DNA of 64,000 bases from Paludisphaera rhizosphaerae (lineage in GTDB: Bacteria > Planctomycetota > Planctomycetia > Isosphaerales > Isosphaeraceae). Below the pieces are notes generated by a model. The model searched no databases. It was not told the origin of the DNA and saw only the letters and a list, made by a program, of their open reading frames with translations. Positions 55,975-63,996 of this stretch are shown one piece after another. Each line of letters starts with the position of its first letter. Position 1 is the stretch's first letter. The stretch covers positions 62,001-126,000 of the forward strand of contig NZ_JAALCR010000018.1 of the NCBI RefSeq assembly GCF_011065895.1. The letters are read 5' to 3'. The position numbers were made by a program, and so were the translations under genes.

Positions 55975-55996
55975 ATGGCCACGCAAGCGTGGCCAT
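55975..55996. repeat. Family B palindrome
   Basis: ATGGCCACGC and GCGTGGCCAT around AA, flanked by ATCC and GCCACCC, identical to the 26894 copy over the palindrome. It sits between the barstar-like and CPCC genes and could act as a terminator. Confidence 0.85.
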
Positions 55997-56011
55997 GCCA
56001 CCCATCGTGGG

Positions 56012-56302
56012 CTAGGCATATTCGACGGTGGACGCCCACTCAGGAAATTGCTGGCTCATCTCGTCGAGGCAGCCTCGTAGATACCTCGTCTCTTCAGGCA
56101 TGCGATCCTCAAACCTCGACCAGCCAACCAAGCGCAGCCGATGTGGCATGGCCACCAAACCCGTGATGGAATCCCAGAACGCGTTCCAGTTCCTCCCGTA
56201 GAAATCGGGGAACTCAAGGGCCCGAGCCAGTATGGCGTGAAGCTCCGGACCCGATGTGACCTCCGACAGGTCGACGACCACAAGCTCGGCGCGTTCATCC
56301 AT
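56012..56302 (-). CDS. Barstar-like RNase inhibitor
   Basis: A 96-residue protein from ATG 56302, with GGGGAG 7 nt upstream. The pattern ELVVVDLSEVTSGPELHAIL, then LEFPDFYGRNWNAFWDSITG and the late LRLVGWSRFE fits the barstar fold (Barstar/YhcO). The barstar hallmark FP-x-FYG-x-N-x-(N/D)AFWD is complete. It would bind and neutralise a barnase-type RNase, but no such RNase is visible in the window. It starts 50 bp after the epimerase gene on the same strand. Confidence 0.88.
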   Translation of the reverse strand: MDERAELVVVDLSEVTSGPELHAILARALEFPDFYGRNWNAFWDSITGLVAMPHRLRLVGWSRFEDRMPEETRYLRGCLDEMSQQFPEWASTVEYA

Positions 56303-56352
56303 CAACGGCTCCCCGTCAAACGACGTAAAGCGTCGCAGAGGTTCGTCCTGAA

Positions 56353-57036
56353 TTACAGACCCATCGCGCGTGCCAGCCTCTGCATCCCCGCTGTGGGGCC
56401 GTCCGGGGCGCCGTAGACGGAGGAGCCGGCGACGAAGACGCGGGCGCCGGCTTCGATGAGTTTGGGGGCGGTCTCGGCGTCGACGCCGCCGTCGACTTCC
56501 AGTTCGCAAGCGGGGTTCTCGCGGTCGATCATCTGGCGGATGGTCTGGATCTTCTTGAGCGTCCCGGTGATGAACGACTGGCCGCCGAAGCCCGGGTTGA
56601 CGGTCATCGCCAGGACGAGATCCAGATCGGGGAGGACCTCTTCCAGCATCACGGCGGGGGTGGCCGGGTTGATCGCCACGCCGGCTCGCAGGTTCAACGC
56701 CTTGATGCGCTGGATCGTCCGGTTGAGGTGGAGCGCCCCTTCGACGTGGACGATCAGGCTGTCGATCCCGGCCTCGGCGAAGGCGTCCAGGAAGTCGTCC
56801 GGGGCGTGGATCATGAGGTGGCCTTCCAGGTGCAGCGTGGTGACCGGCCGCAGCCACTTCACCAACACCGGGCCGAACGTGATGTTGGGGACGAACCGGC
56901 CGTCCATCACGTCCACATGGATCCGATCCGCCCCCGCCGCCTCCACCTCGCGGACCTGCTCCGCCAACCGCGACAGGTCGGCCGAGAGAATCGAAGGGGC
57001 GATCTTGAAGCGGCGGTCGTCGGTCCGGGGGATCAT
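56353..57036 (-). CDS. rpe: Ribulose-phosphate 3-epimerase
   Basis: A 227-residue TIM-barrel enzyme that interconverts ribulose-5-phosphate and xylulose-5-phosphate. Start ATG 57036 (MIPRTDDRRFKIAPS); the upstream frame runs through repeat DNA. Motifs: IAPSILSADLSRL, HVDVMDGRFVPNITFGP, LEGHLMI, LAMTVNPGFGGQSFI and the second metal/catalytic Asp in ELEVDGGVD. Metal ligands His and Asp of HVDVMDG and LEGHLM are present. Full length. It precedes the barstar-like gene. Confidence 0.96.
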   Translation of the reverse strand: MIPRTDDRRFKIAPSILSADLSRLAEQVREVEAAGADRIHVDVMDGRFVPNITFGPVLVKWLRPVTTLHLEGHLMIHAPDDFLDAFAEAGIDSLIVHVEGALHLNRTIQRIKALNLRAGVAINPATPAVMLEEVLPDLDLVLAMTVNPGFGGQSFITGTLKKIQTIRQMIDRENPACELEVDGGVDAETAPKLIEAGARVFVAGSSVYGAPDGPTAGMQRLARAMGL

Positions 57037-57097
57037 CGGGAGGGGCTCCGTGGGGTCGGTACGAATCTTGAGCAAAGGTCCAGGAGCGCGATGAACC

Positions 57098-57218
57098 TCC
57101 CTTCTCCCCCTGTGGGAGAAGGTGGCCGAAGGCCGGATGAGGGGGACCCCAACGGCCTTCGGTCTCGCACCCCTCATCCGCCCCTTCGGGGCACCTTCTC
57201 CCACAGGGGGAGAAGGGA
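57098..57218. repeat. Family A repeat, inverted pair
   Basis: Left arm CCCTTCTCCCCCTGTGGGAG (57098-57117), then AAGGTGGCCGAAGGCCGGATGAGG in sequence (57119-57142). The right arm is its inverse, ending in the mirror CTCCCACAGGGGGAGAAGGG at 57217 (given in pieces). It is an intact example of the arm split at 46140. It lies between the epimerase and thioredoxin genes. Confidence 0.8.
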
Positions 57219-57280
57219 GGATAGAGGCACCCATTTCATTTTCATGCAAGGAGTGCCGAGCGGTCTTGCGTGTTTCCAGA

Positions 57281-58153
57281 TCAAAGAGCGAACGAGAGCC
57301 GACGACGGTAGTCGACGACGGTCTTGGAGTCCTCGGGCAGGAGCTGGAAGACGGCGAGCATCAGCTTGCGGGCCTCCTCGCCGGTGTTCTTGCGGTCGGT
57401 CTCGACGAGGTCGAGGGCGGTGGCCAGGGCTTCCTCGTGGCGGCCGGCGGCGGCGAGCGCCTCGGCCAGACGGAGCTTCTTCGACTTGTCGCGAGGGTTC
57501 GCCTCGGACTCGGCGCGGGCGGCGTCGAGGTCGGCGGAGCCGACGCCCTGGGCCTTCAGCACGAGTTCGGCCTTGAGCCTCTCGGCCTCGGGCTCCAGGA
57601 ATCCCCGGCGCTCTAACTCAGCCACCGTCGCCTGGGCCTCCTCGATTCGACCGGCCGCCATCGCCAGGCGGCCCTGACCGATCCGGGCGGCGGGAAGTTC
57701 GGGCTCCAGCGCCAGGGCCTCGGCGTATTTCGAGGCGGCGGCGTCGGGGTCGGACGATTCCTGGCCGCGGGCCTCGGCGGCGAGCGTCTCGGCCTTCGTC
57801 GGCAGGAGTCGGTCGAGCCACTGACGGATGAACGACTCCGACTGGACGCCGGTGAAGGCTTCAAGGATCTGGCCGTCGCGGACGCCGTAGACGGCGGGAA
57901 TCGACCGAGCCTGAAGGCCGGCGGCGACTTCGGGCGACTGGTCGGAATCGACCTTCACCAGCACGAACCGGCCGTCGTACTCGCGGGCCAGCTTTTCGAG
58001 CACCGGGCCGAGCATCTTGCAGGGCTGGCACCACTCCGCCCAAACGTCGACCACCACGGGGACCGTTTTCGATCGCTCCGCAACCTCGGTCGGGAACGTC
58101 GCGGTCGTCGCATCCAGAATGTACGGAGAGGGTTCGGACGTCGCGTGGTTCAT
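57281..58153 (-). CDS. Thioredoxin-TPR protein, CnoX/YbbN-like
   Basis: A 290-residue cytoplasmic protein. Thioredoxin domain at about 10-115 with VVVDVWAEWCQPCKMLGPVL, quoted as WAEWCQPCK, and cis-Pro in RSIPAVYGV. Residues 130-285 are TPR-like helices (ASKYAEALALEPELPAARIG, KKLRLAEALAAAGRHEEALA). This is the YbbN/CnoX arrangement, a chaperone-linked thioredoxin active in oxidative stress. The Cys pair is intact (WCQPC), unlike E. coli YbbN. ATG 58153 (MNHATSEPS) is the best of several in-frame starts, though no good ribosome site supports any. Confidence 0.88.
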   Translation of the reverse strand: MNHATSEPSPYILDATTATFPTEVAERSKTVPVVVDVWAEWCQPCKMLGPVLEKLAREYDGRFVLVKVDSDQSPEVAAGLQARSIPAVYGVRDGQILEAFTGVQSESFIRQWLDRLLPTKAETLAAEARGQESSDPDAAASKYAEALALEPELPAARIGQGRLAMAAGRIEEAQATVAELERRGFLEPEAERLKAELVLKAQGVGSADLDAARAESEANPRDKSKKLRLAEALAAAGRHEEALATALDLVETDRKNTGEEARKLMLAVFQLLPEDSKTVVDYRRRLSFAL

Positions 58154-58233
58154 GGTCGCTGGGGTTTCGGTAGAGGATGTTCGGCGGAGGAGGGTCATCG
58201 GGCAGCAACCGCAAAGCCAAGCTATGCCTACAG

Positions 58234-58290
58234 GTCCGACGACCCTCACCCGGCCCTTCGGGCCACCCTCTCCCGGCGGGAGAGGGACGA
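58234..58290. repeat. Single family A arm
   Basis: GTCCGACGACCCTCACCCGG followed by CCCTTCGGGCC and the palindrome CCCTCTCCCG..CGGGAGAGGG (58265-58286). Only the right-hand arm is present. It lies upstream of the thioredoxin-TPR gene. Confidence 0.75.
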
Positions 58291-58370
58291 GGCCCTTGAG
58301 CGCGAGACTTCACCAGATGATACGCCCCTCCGTAGTCCTCGGGAACCGGCCCCCCCCTCGACCGACCGGG

Positions 58371-58376
58371 TATAAT
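58371..58376 (+). promoter_or_regulatory. -10 box TATAAT
   Basis: A perfect TATAAT in GC-rich DNA, 52 bp before ATG 58429. It overlaps the longer reading frame's first codon (58375), which therefore cannot be the translation start. No convincing -35 is present. Confidence 0.55.
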
Positions 58377-58428
58377 GGACCCGAGTTCACGGATCGATCA
58401 GGACGGATGGACGAAGCGAGCGCCACCC

Positions 58429-59772
58429 ATGTCATCCATCGAGAGTGCCCCGAGCGTCGCCGGTTCGCTCCCCGCCGAGCCCCCCTCCCCCGCCTGGGGA
58501 TCCAGCGATTGGCAGGCCAGGCTGGCGGAGGTCGCCGAGTTGATGCGGGAGATGAGCAACCACACGGATCCCCAGGAGATGGTGCGCGCCTACGGCCGTC
58601 GCGTCCGCCAGATCATGCCCTCGGATCGGTGGATCTCCCTTAGCCGCCGCGGGCTCGAATACCCCCAGTACCGCATCACCCGGTCGAGCCTCTGGACGGA
58701 GGAGGTCAACCCCTGGAAGCAGAAGGACAAGCTGCCCGTGCTGGAGGGGGGCCTCCTCGCGGAGCTGATCTACGCCGACCAGCCCAGGATCATCGACGAC
58801 ATCTCCGCCGAGATGAAGCCCGACGACCCCGCCGCCGACCAACTCGCCGGCATGCGGTCGCTGATGGCCATGCCGCACTACGACCAGGGCGTGGGACTGA
58901 ACATGGTCGTCTCGCTGCGCGAGGCCCCCAACGCGTGGGAACCCGAAGAGTTCCCCGAGCGCTTCTGGATCAGCAGCCTGTTCGGCCGGGCCACCCAGAA
59001 CCTCGTCCTCACCGACCAGCTCAAGCAGGCCTACGACGTCGTCGACCGCGAGTTGCGCGTCGTCGCCGACATCCAGCGCTCGCTTCTGCCCAAGAAGCTC
59101 CCCGAGATCCCCGGCGTCGAGCTGGCGACCTACTACCGGACCTCGCAGTGGGCGGGCGGCGACTACTACGACTTCTTCGAGCTGCCCGGCGGCCGCTGGG
59201 GCTTTCTCATCGCCGACGTCAGCGGCCACGGCACGCCAGCCGCCGTGATGATGGCCATCCTCCACAGCCTCTCGCACGGGCACCCGGGACACCCCGACCC
59301 GCCGGGCGCCCTGCTGAAGCACGTCAACCAGCGGCTGGCGACCACCTACACGGCCGAGAACGAGGTCTTCGTCACCGCCTTCTACGGGATCTACGATCCG
59401 TCCTCGCGGACGTTCTCCTACGCCTGCGCTGGGCACAACCCACCCCGGATCCGAAGGTGCTCACAAGGAACGGTGATCGCCCTGGAAGACGTCGGCGGGC
59501 CGCCGCTGGGCCTGTTCGAGGGCCTGGACTACGCCGAGTCGTCCGTCACCCTCGTCCCCGGCGACTACCTGGTCCTGTACACCGACGGCGTCACCGAGGC
59601 CATGAACGCCCAGGGGAACCAGTTCACCCCCGATCGGCTCGACACCATCCTGGGCCTCTGCTCCCTCTCCGCCAAACAGATGGTCGACGCCATCCTCGAA
59701 GGCGTCGACGGCTTCACCGGCCGCCGAGACCCCGACGACGACCAGACCCTGGTGGTGGCGAGGATCTCGTGA
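58429..59772 (+). CDS. GAF and SpoIIE-type PP2C phosphatase
   Basis: A 447-residue response protein. Start ATG 58429 (MSSIESAPS) fits the TATAAT 52 bp upstream. Residues about 25-195 form a GAF-like sensor (MREMSNHTDPQEMVRAYGRR, IIDDISAEM). The SpoIIE/PPM domain at about 210-447 has VVADIQRSLLPKKLPEIPGV, WAGGDYYDFFELPGGRWGF, IADVSGHGTPAA and LVLYTDGVTEAMNAQG. The metal-binding Asp residues are in GGDYYD, DVSGHG and YTDGVTE. It would dephosphorylate an anti-anti-sigma protein in a partner-switching pathway, but no such partner is nearby. Confidence 0.93.
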   Translation: MSSIESAPSVAGSLPAEPPSPAWGSSDWQARLAEVAELMREMSNHTDPQEMVRAYGRRVRQIMPSDRWISLSRRGLEYPQYRITRSSLWTEEVNPWKQKDKLPVLEGGLLAELIYADQPRIIDDISAEMKPDDPAADQLAGMRSLMAMPHYDQGVGLNMVVSLREAPNAWEPEEFPERFWISSLFGRATQNLVLTDQLKQAYDVVDRELRVVADIQRSLLPKKLPEIPGVELATYYRTSQWAGGDYYDFFELPGGRWGFLIADVSGHGTPAAVMMAILHSLSHGHPGHPDPPGALLKHVNQRLATTYTAENEVFVTAFYGIYDPSSRTFSYACAGHNPPRIRRCSQGTVIALEDVGGPPLGLFEGLDYAESSVTLVPGDYLVLYTDGVTEAMNAQGNQFTPDRLDTILGLCSLSAKQMVDAILEGVDGFTGRRDPDDDQTLVVARIS

Positions 59773-59806
59773 CCCGGGATACAACGACACCATAGCTGAG
59801 GCAACC

Positions 59807-60301
59807 GTGGACCTCCCCCGCCCCCGCACGACGATTCGCAGCTTGATGGTCCACGTGCTGAGCATCGCTCTGTTAATGGGATGGTTCGTGGCGTTGCGAA
59901 GCTACGTCGGCGCATGGGAGGCGCGTAGGGTCGAGCTATACCGCCAGCACGACGCCGCCATGGCCGCCGGCGATCAAATGCTGGAGATCGCCGCCACGGC
60001 CGGTCGCACGGCCGTGGCGAGACGGATTGGCGGCACCGGCAAGTCGAGAACCGCAGACTGGACCGTCTGGGCCGAAGCCTACGAGGACGTCAACGGCCGA
60101 AAGCCCTTGATCCGCGTGGCCGCCTTCGGGCGCAACGGCCGCCTCTCATCCGAACTTGATCCCATCCGGATCGAGACCTATGGAGCGCCGCTGGACGACG
60201 CCTGGATCGAAGTCTTTCAGCGGACTTGCCGCGAACGTGGCTGGACGTACGAAATCGTCCGCGCCGCCCCCGCGGCGTCTTTCCCTCCGCCGCCACCCTG
60301 A
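59807..60301 (+). CDS. Membrane-anchored protein, unknown function
   Basis: A 164-residue protein from GTG 59807 (CTGAGG upstream). One N-terminal transmembrane helix (LMVHVLSIALLMGWFVALRS), then an extracytoplasmic domain with a coiled start (WEARRVELYRQHDAAMAAGD) and a beta-rich part (TADWTVWAEAYEDVNGRKPL). The C-terminus is Pro-rich. No family recognised. It is 34 bp downstream of the phosphatase gene and probably in its operon. Confidence 0.68.
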   Translation: MDLPRPRTTIRSLMVHVLSIALLMGWFVALRSYVGAWEARRVELYRQHDAAMAAGDQMLEIAATAGRTAVARRIGGTGKSRTADWTVWAEAYEDVNGRKPLIRVAAFGRNGRLSSELDPIRIETYGAPLDDAWIEVFQRTCRERGWTYEIVRAAPAASFPPPPP

Positions 60302-60374
60302 CCCGCTTGTTCGATCATTGCCCGAGGAGGCGAGCCGTTCGAGATCACTGAGCGCCCGCTGCATGAGTCGATCC

Positions 60375-60662
60375 TCATGGCAGCGGCGGCAGGCCGTGTT
60401 TCCGACGAAGTTCGTCAACGGCCTGGCGCGCCGGGGCGACGCGGCCGGCTTCAGCGTCGGCAAGTCCCTCGCGGATGGCATCGAGGGTCTCCGCGAGTGC
60501 CTCGTCGCTCTGATTCGCAACCTCCCATTGAGCGAGCGTCTCGCCGAGCGTGGGCTCGACCCCACCCTCGACGAGACGTTGTTCGATGAAGCCCTTGAAG
60601 GCCTTGAGGTCGTTGATGCGATCGGTCGCATGATGGACGTTCCTCCCGAGGGATTCTACCAG
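60375..60662 (-). pseudogene. Antitoxin-like frame without a start codon
   Basis: A minus-strand frame open for 95 codons (and further upstream) to TGA at 60375-60377, but with no ATG, GTG or TTG. It reads like a real small protein: INDLKAFKGFIEQRLVEGGV, then TLGETLAQWEVANQSDEALA and ETLDAIREGLADAEAGRVAP, ending ELRRKHGLPPLP. This resembles the helical C-terminal part of short antitoxin-like proteins common in planctomycetes. An ATG at 60631 lies one base out of frame with it, so a 1-nt indel near the start is the simplest explanation. It lies after a DUF1559 gene and has no toxin partner in view. Confidence 0.5.
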
Positions 60663-60711
60663 GGGAGGACGTCCGACGTCGGTCGATATCAGGTACGTAG
60701 ACCGGGCCGGC

Positions 60712-61722
60712 TCAATACGCGTCGGCCGAGATGATCTCTCCCCCGCGGGTGGAGCTGAGGGCTCGCCAGACGCCGAGGTTGATCGAGTTCTTGCAGAACC
60801 GGACGCTGCCGTCGCACATGGCGGTGTTGACGCCGCCGGAGTGTCGGCTGCGGGCGGCGGTGGTGATCAGGGTGACGTCGGGGGCGGAGATGCACGGGGG
60901 GTTGGGGCGCGAGGAGTCGCAGTAGCCTGCGCCGGGCTCCATCTGGTCGGGGATCGGACTGTTGGGCGCCAGCCAGGCCTCGAAGGCCGCGCCGCCGTAC
61001 CACCAGCCGAAGCCGCGGAGGTCGCGCGAGACGACCTGTCGGCCCTGGATCTGTTCGGCGGCCATCAACGTGTTGCTCAGGCCGTCGATGATCTCGCTGA
61101 TCCGAGCCACTCGGTAGCCGCCCGTCGGGCCCGTCAGGACGCTCGATGGGATCGACTGGTTGGGGGAGCCGATGTCGCTGAACGGGGCCCCCAGGAACGG
61201 GTAGTTCTGGAACGTCGCCTGGTTCTGGAACTTGAAAAGGTTGCCGAAGTTGACTGCATAGTTGTGCGACGTGACGGAGCGGGTAATGCCGTTGACGGTC
61301 GAACTGATCGGGGCCTGCGGTTCGTCGGACGGGCACGTGTAGGCCGAGATCCGGCTCGACGACACGGTGATGTTGAACACCGACCCGTAGGAGACCCCCT
61401 GCGTCGTCGAACCGACCATGTTATTGCCCGCGGTGTTCCAGGCGTTGAACAGATTTTGCTGCTCCACATAAGGGAGCACGAAGACCTGCCACGTCCCCCA
61501 GATGCTCCCCTTAATCCCCGGCGGAAACGAGCCCATCGCGGACTCGTAGTTCATCACCCCCAGCCCGATCTGTTTCAGGTTGTTGACGCACTGGGCCCGC
61601 CGCGCCGCCTCGCGGGCGCTCTGGACGGCGGGCAATAGCAGGGCGATGAGGACGGCAATGATCGCGATGACCACCAACAACTCGATCAGCGTGAACGCGC
61701 GGCGCGGCGAGGACGTCGGCAT
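60712..61722 (-). CDS. DUF1559 pseudopilin-like protein
   Basis: A 336-residue protein; AGGAGG about 6 nt before the ATG, leader MPTSSPRRA. Standard [20 protein letters not shown] helix with [20 protein letters not shown]. Middle [21 protein letters not shown]-terminal signature [20 protein letters not shown], ending [10 protein letters not shown]. The body is closest to the 6890 copy ([20 protein letters not shown] compare [20 protein letters not shown]). A lipoprotein gene lies upstream with a hairpin between. Confidence 0.92.
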   Translation of the reverse strand: MPTSSPRRAFTLIELLVVIAIIAVLIALLLPAVQSAREAARRAQCVNNLKQIGLGVMNYESAMGSFPPGIKGSIWGTWQVFVLPYVEQQNLFNAWNTAGNNMVGSTTQGVSYGSVFNITVSSSRISAYTCPSDEPQAPISSTVNGITRSVTSHNYAVNFGNLFKFQNQATFQNYPFLGAPFSDIGSPNQSIPSSVLTGPTGGYRVARISEIIDGLSNTLMAAEQIQGRQVVSRDLRGFGWWYGGAAFEAWLAPNSPIPDQMEPGAGYCDSSRPNPPCISAPDVTLITTAARSRHSGGVNTAMCDGSVRFCKNSINLGVWRALSSTRGGEIISADAY

Positions 61723-61837
61723 GGGGACCTCCTGGTAACGCTGGATGCGCCGGGCCCGTCGGGGCGGCGCTCGTGGTGTGAGGATGCGCGGAGAGGTCGA
61801 TCGAGGCGGGGAGAAGTTCTTGAGGAGAGAGGAAGGT

Positions 61838-61857
61838 CGAGCCCGGAGAGGGGCTCG
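61838..61857 (-). terminator. Hairpin after lipoprotein gene
   Basis: CGAGCCC (61838-61844), a 6-nt loop and GGGCTCG (61851-61857). Read on the minus strand it starts 3 nt past the lipoprotein stop and is followed by a pyrimidine-rich run (ACCTTCCTCTCTCCTC). Confidence 0.6.
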
Positions 61858-61860
61858 GGG

Positions 61861-62310
61861 TCACTTCTTCTTGAGGTCGAAGTCGTACGAGTTGGGGCCG
61901 CCGGGCCTGACCTCGGCCGTCAGCTCGGTCTGGAGGTTGTAGCGGATCGGGATCTCGCCCGTCCGAGGCGCCGGCTTGGCCTGGATGGCGCCGGGCATCT
62001 CATTGTTGTTCAGCTCGACCGGCTCCTTGGGAACCGATCCCTGGGAGAAGATCATCACCTTGTAGGTTCCCGGCCCCGGGCCGTCGGCCCTGACCACGTT
62101 GAAACGGCCGTCCACGACCGGGCCGCCCGAGGCGACCCCCGCCTCCGCGGCCTCCGGAAGGAACTGGATCGTCCCGATTTTCAGCGGCTGGCCGTCAAGG
62201 TTCACCGTTCCGGAGATCGGCTCGCGAGGAACGTCGTCCACCTCGCTGCAACCACCCGCCGAGGCCAGCGCGACGACCACCGCCGCGACGCCGATTCGCG
62301 CTCGCGTCAT
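61861..62310 (-). CDS. Lipoprotein with transthyretin-like domain
   Basis: A 149-residue lipoprotein. ATG 62310 (MTRARIGVA) has GAGG about 9 nt upstream; the ATG two codons earlier is too close to it. Signal GVAAVVVALASAGGC with Cys in SAGGC. The mature domain has the same sandwich pattern as the 8121 lipoprotein: ISGTVNLDGQPLKIGTIQFL, FNVVRADGPGPGTYKVMIF and the end YNLQTELTAEVRPGGPNSYD. The C-terminal IPIRYN-x-(Q/D)-(T/S) and (L/A)-x-AEV(R/K)PG pattern is shared with 8121, so the two are paralogues and both precede a DUF1559 gene. Confidence 0.87.
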   Translation of the reverse strand: MTRARIGVAAVVVALASAGGCSEVDDVPREPISGTVNLDGQPLKIGTIQFLPEAAEAGVASGGPVVDGRFNVVRADGPGPGTYKVMIFSQGSVPKEPVELNNNEMPGAIQAKPAPRTGEIPIRYNLQTELTAEVRPGGPNSYDFDLKKK

Positions 62311-62615
62311 GAGCATGTCCTCGTCGTCTCGATCGCCGCCGAGCCCGTCCCAGCGGCCCGGGAGTGAGATTCTAATGAAGGCGAAATCGAGCACAACAAA
62401 AATCCAACTATTCTAATCCAATTTCATCAAACAGTATTGCATCAACAACCTCGGCATTATCCTTCGATTTTTTCATACGACGTATCGTCCCTGCGTCGAC
62501 TGCGGGCGGTCGTCGTGTCTCCTCACCCAATCCGGACGGCCTCCGATGTACGTGGTGGCGTCGCCGTCGCCGGCCGTCTATCCTGACGACGGATCAACAA
62601 CGGGAGGACGTCGTC
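62311..62615. other. Divergent intergenic stretch with AT-rich promoter zone
   Basis: About 300 bp. From 62385 to 62480 the DNA is AT-rich (ACAAAAATCCAACTATTCTA), the strongest AT island at this end of the window, likely promoter DNA for the minus-strand lipoprotein. TATCCT at 62579 may serve the plus-strand gene. Confidence 0.45.
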
Positions 62616-63845
62616 ATGAACCGTCGGGATTGGATCCGGTCCGCCGTCGCATCGGCGGCGCTTTCGCGGGGAGCCCTTGGGGCGCGGGTCGAGGCGAAGA
62701 AGCGCATCCTGCTGCGGTCGTCGTGGCAGACGGTGAACATCGGCGACGTCGCGCATACGCCGGGGATGCTGCGGCTGCTGGAGCAGCACCTGCCGGAGTG
62801 CGAGGTCACGCTCTGGCCCAGCAGCGTTGACAACGGCGTCGACGAGATCCTCCGCAAGCGGTTCCCGAAGCTGGCGATCATGCCGAAGACCGGCGAGGCC
62901 AAGGCCGAGGCGTTCAAGACCCACGACTTCCTGCTGCACGGTTCAGGGCCGTCGATCGTCGGGCAGACGAGCCTGGTCGAGTGGAAGCAGAAGACGGGCA
63001 AGCCCTACGGCATCGGCGGCGTGACGTGGACGTACACGCCCGAGGGGTTGAAGGTGATCGACGGCGCCCGGTTCGCGTTCTTCCGCGATTCCGTTTCGCT
63101 GGGCGTGGCGAAGGAGCATGGGGCGACCTGCCCCGTTCTGGAGTTCGGCCCCGACGCCACCTTCGCCTGCGACCTCGTCGCCGACGCTCCCGCCGAGGCC
63201 TGGCTGAAGGAGGTCGGGCTGGAGGAAGGGAAATTCGTCTGCTGCATCGCCCGCCAGCGCAAAACGCCCTACTGGGAGGTCAAACCCGAGCGCAAGTTCG
63301 AGCCCGAGACCCAGGCGTACAACGACCAGATGAAGGAGCACGACATCGCCCCTCTGCGCGAGGCCGTGATCGCCGTGGTCCGCCAGACGTCCATGAAGGT
63401 CCTGCTCTGCCCGGAAGACGCCACCCAGATGAAGCTGAACCGGGAGACGATCTACGACAAGCTCCCCGAAGACGTGAAGCCCCGCGTCGTCTGGCGGAAG
63501 GACTACTGGCTGACCGACTTCGCCCAGAGCGTCTACAACCGCAGCGCGGGCCTGTTCGGCAACGAGCAGCACAGCCCCATCATGTGCATCGGCCACGGAA
63601 TTCCGGCCGTCGTCTGCCGGTTCAAGGAACAGACCTCCAAGGGCTTCATGTGGAAGGACATCGGCCTGGAGGACTGGCTCCTCGACCACGACCACGACGA
63701 GCCCGCCCAGCGCCTGACCCCCATCGTCCTCTCCATCATCAACGATCCCGCCGCCGCAAAGGCCAAGGCCCTCAAAGCCAAGGCCGTCGCCGACGCCCGG
63801 ATGAAGCGGATGATGGACGTGCTGCGCGGGGAGTTGGGGATTTGA
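62616..63845 (+). CDS. Polysaccharide pyruvyl transferase-family protein with Tat signal
   Basis: A 409-residue protein; GGGAGGA precedes the ATG. The N-terminus NRRDWIRSAVASAALSRGAL is a twin-arginine signal. The fold shows the pyruvyl-transferase/CsaB pattern: SWQTVNIGDVAHTPGMLRLL near the start, FLLHGSGPSIVG, KPYGIGGVTWTYTPEG, then ARFAFFRDSVSLGVAKEHG and the late helix GLFGNEQHSPIMCIGHGIPA. Family members add pyruvate ketals to sugars. An exported version is unusual and its activity may differ. The gene is followed by a family A repeat. Confidence 0.85.
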   Translation: MNRRDWIRSAVASAALSRGALGARVEAKKRILLRSSWQTVNIGDVAHTPGMLRLLEQHLPECEVTLWPSSVDNGVDEILRKRFPKLAIMPKTGEAKAEAFKTHDFLLHGSGPSIVGQTSLVEWKQKTGKPYGIGGVTWTYTPEGLKVIDGARFAFFRDSVSLGVAKEHGATCPVLEFGPDATFACDLVADAPAEAWLKEVGLEEGKFVCCIARQRKTPYWEVKPERKFEPETQAYNDQMKEHDIAPLREAVIAVVRQTSMKVLLCPEDATQMKLNRETIYDKLPEDVKPRVVWRKDYWLTDFAQSVYNRSAGLFGNEQHSPIMCIGHGIPAVVCRFKEQTSKGFMWKDIGLEDWLLDHDHDEPAQRLTPIVLSIINDPAAAKAKALKAKAVADARMKRMMDVLRGELGI

Positions 63846-63888
63846 AAGGCTCCAGGCGATCCCATCGAATCCGTCGATGCACTTCAAG

Positions 63889-63996
63889 AAGGTGCCGCGC
63901 AGCGGCGGATGAGGGTCGTTGCACTTCGGATCGAGCCACACACGTCCGACACAGCCTCCGAACTCCGATGACCCTCCCCCGGCGGGAAAGGGTACG
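63889..63996. repeat. Family A repeat, degenerate pair of arms
   Basis: Left arm AAGGTGCCGCGCAGCGGCGG (63889-63908) followed by ATGAGGGTCGTT; right arm CGATGACCCTCCCCCGGCGG with GAAAGGGTACG. The outer palindrome of the left arm is missing. It lies just past the pyruvyl-transferase-like gene. Confidence 0.7.

Noticed and set aside
60156-60734. 192-codon plus-strand frame
   Set aside because: It begins inside the 164-aa membrane protein gene in another frame and is Arg/Ser-rich. The minus-strand antitoxin-like frame explains the protein-like codon pattern better.
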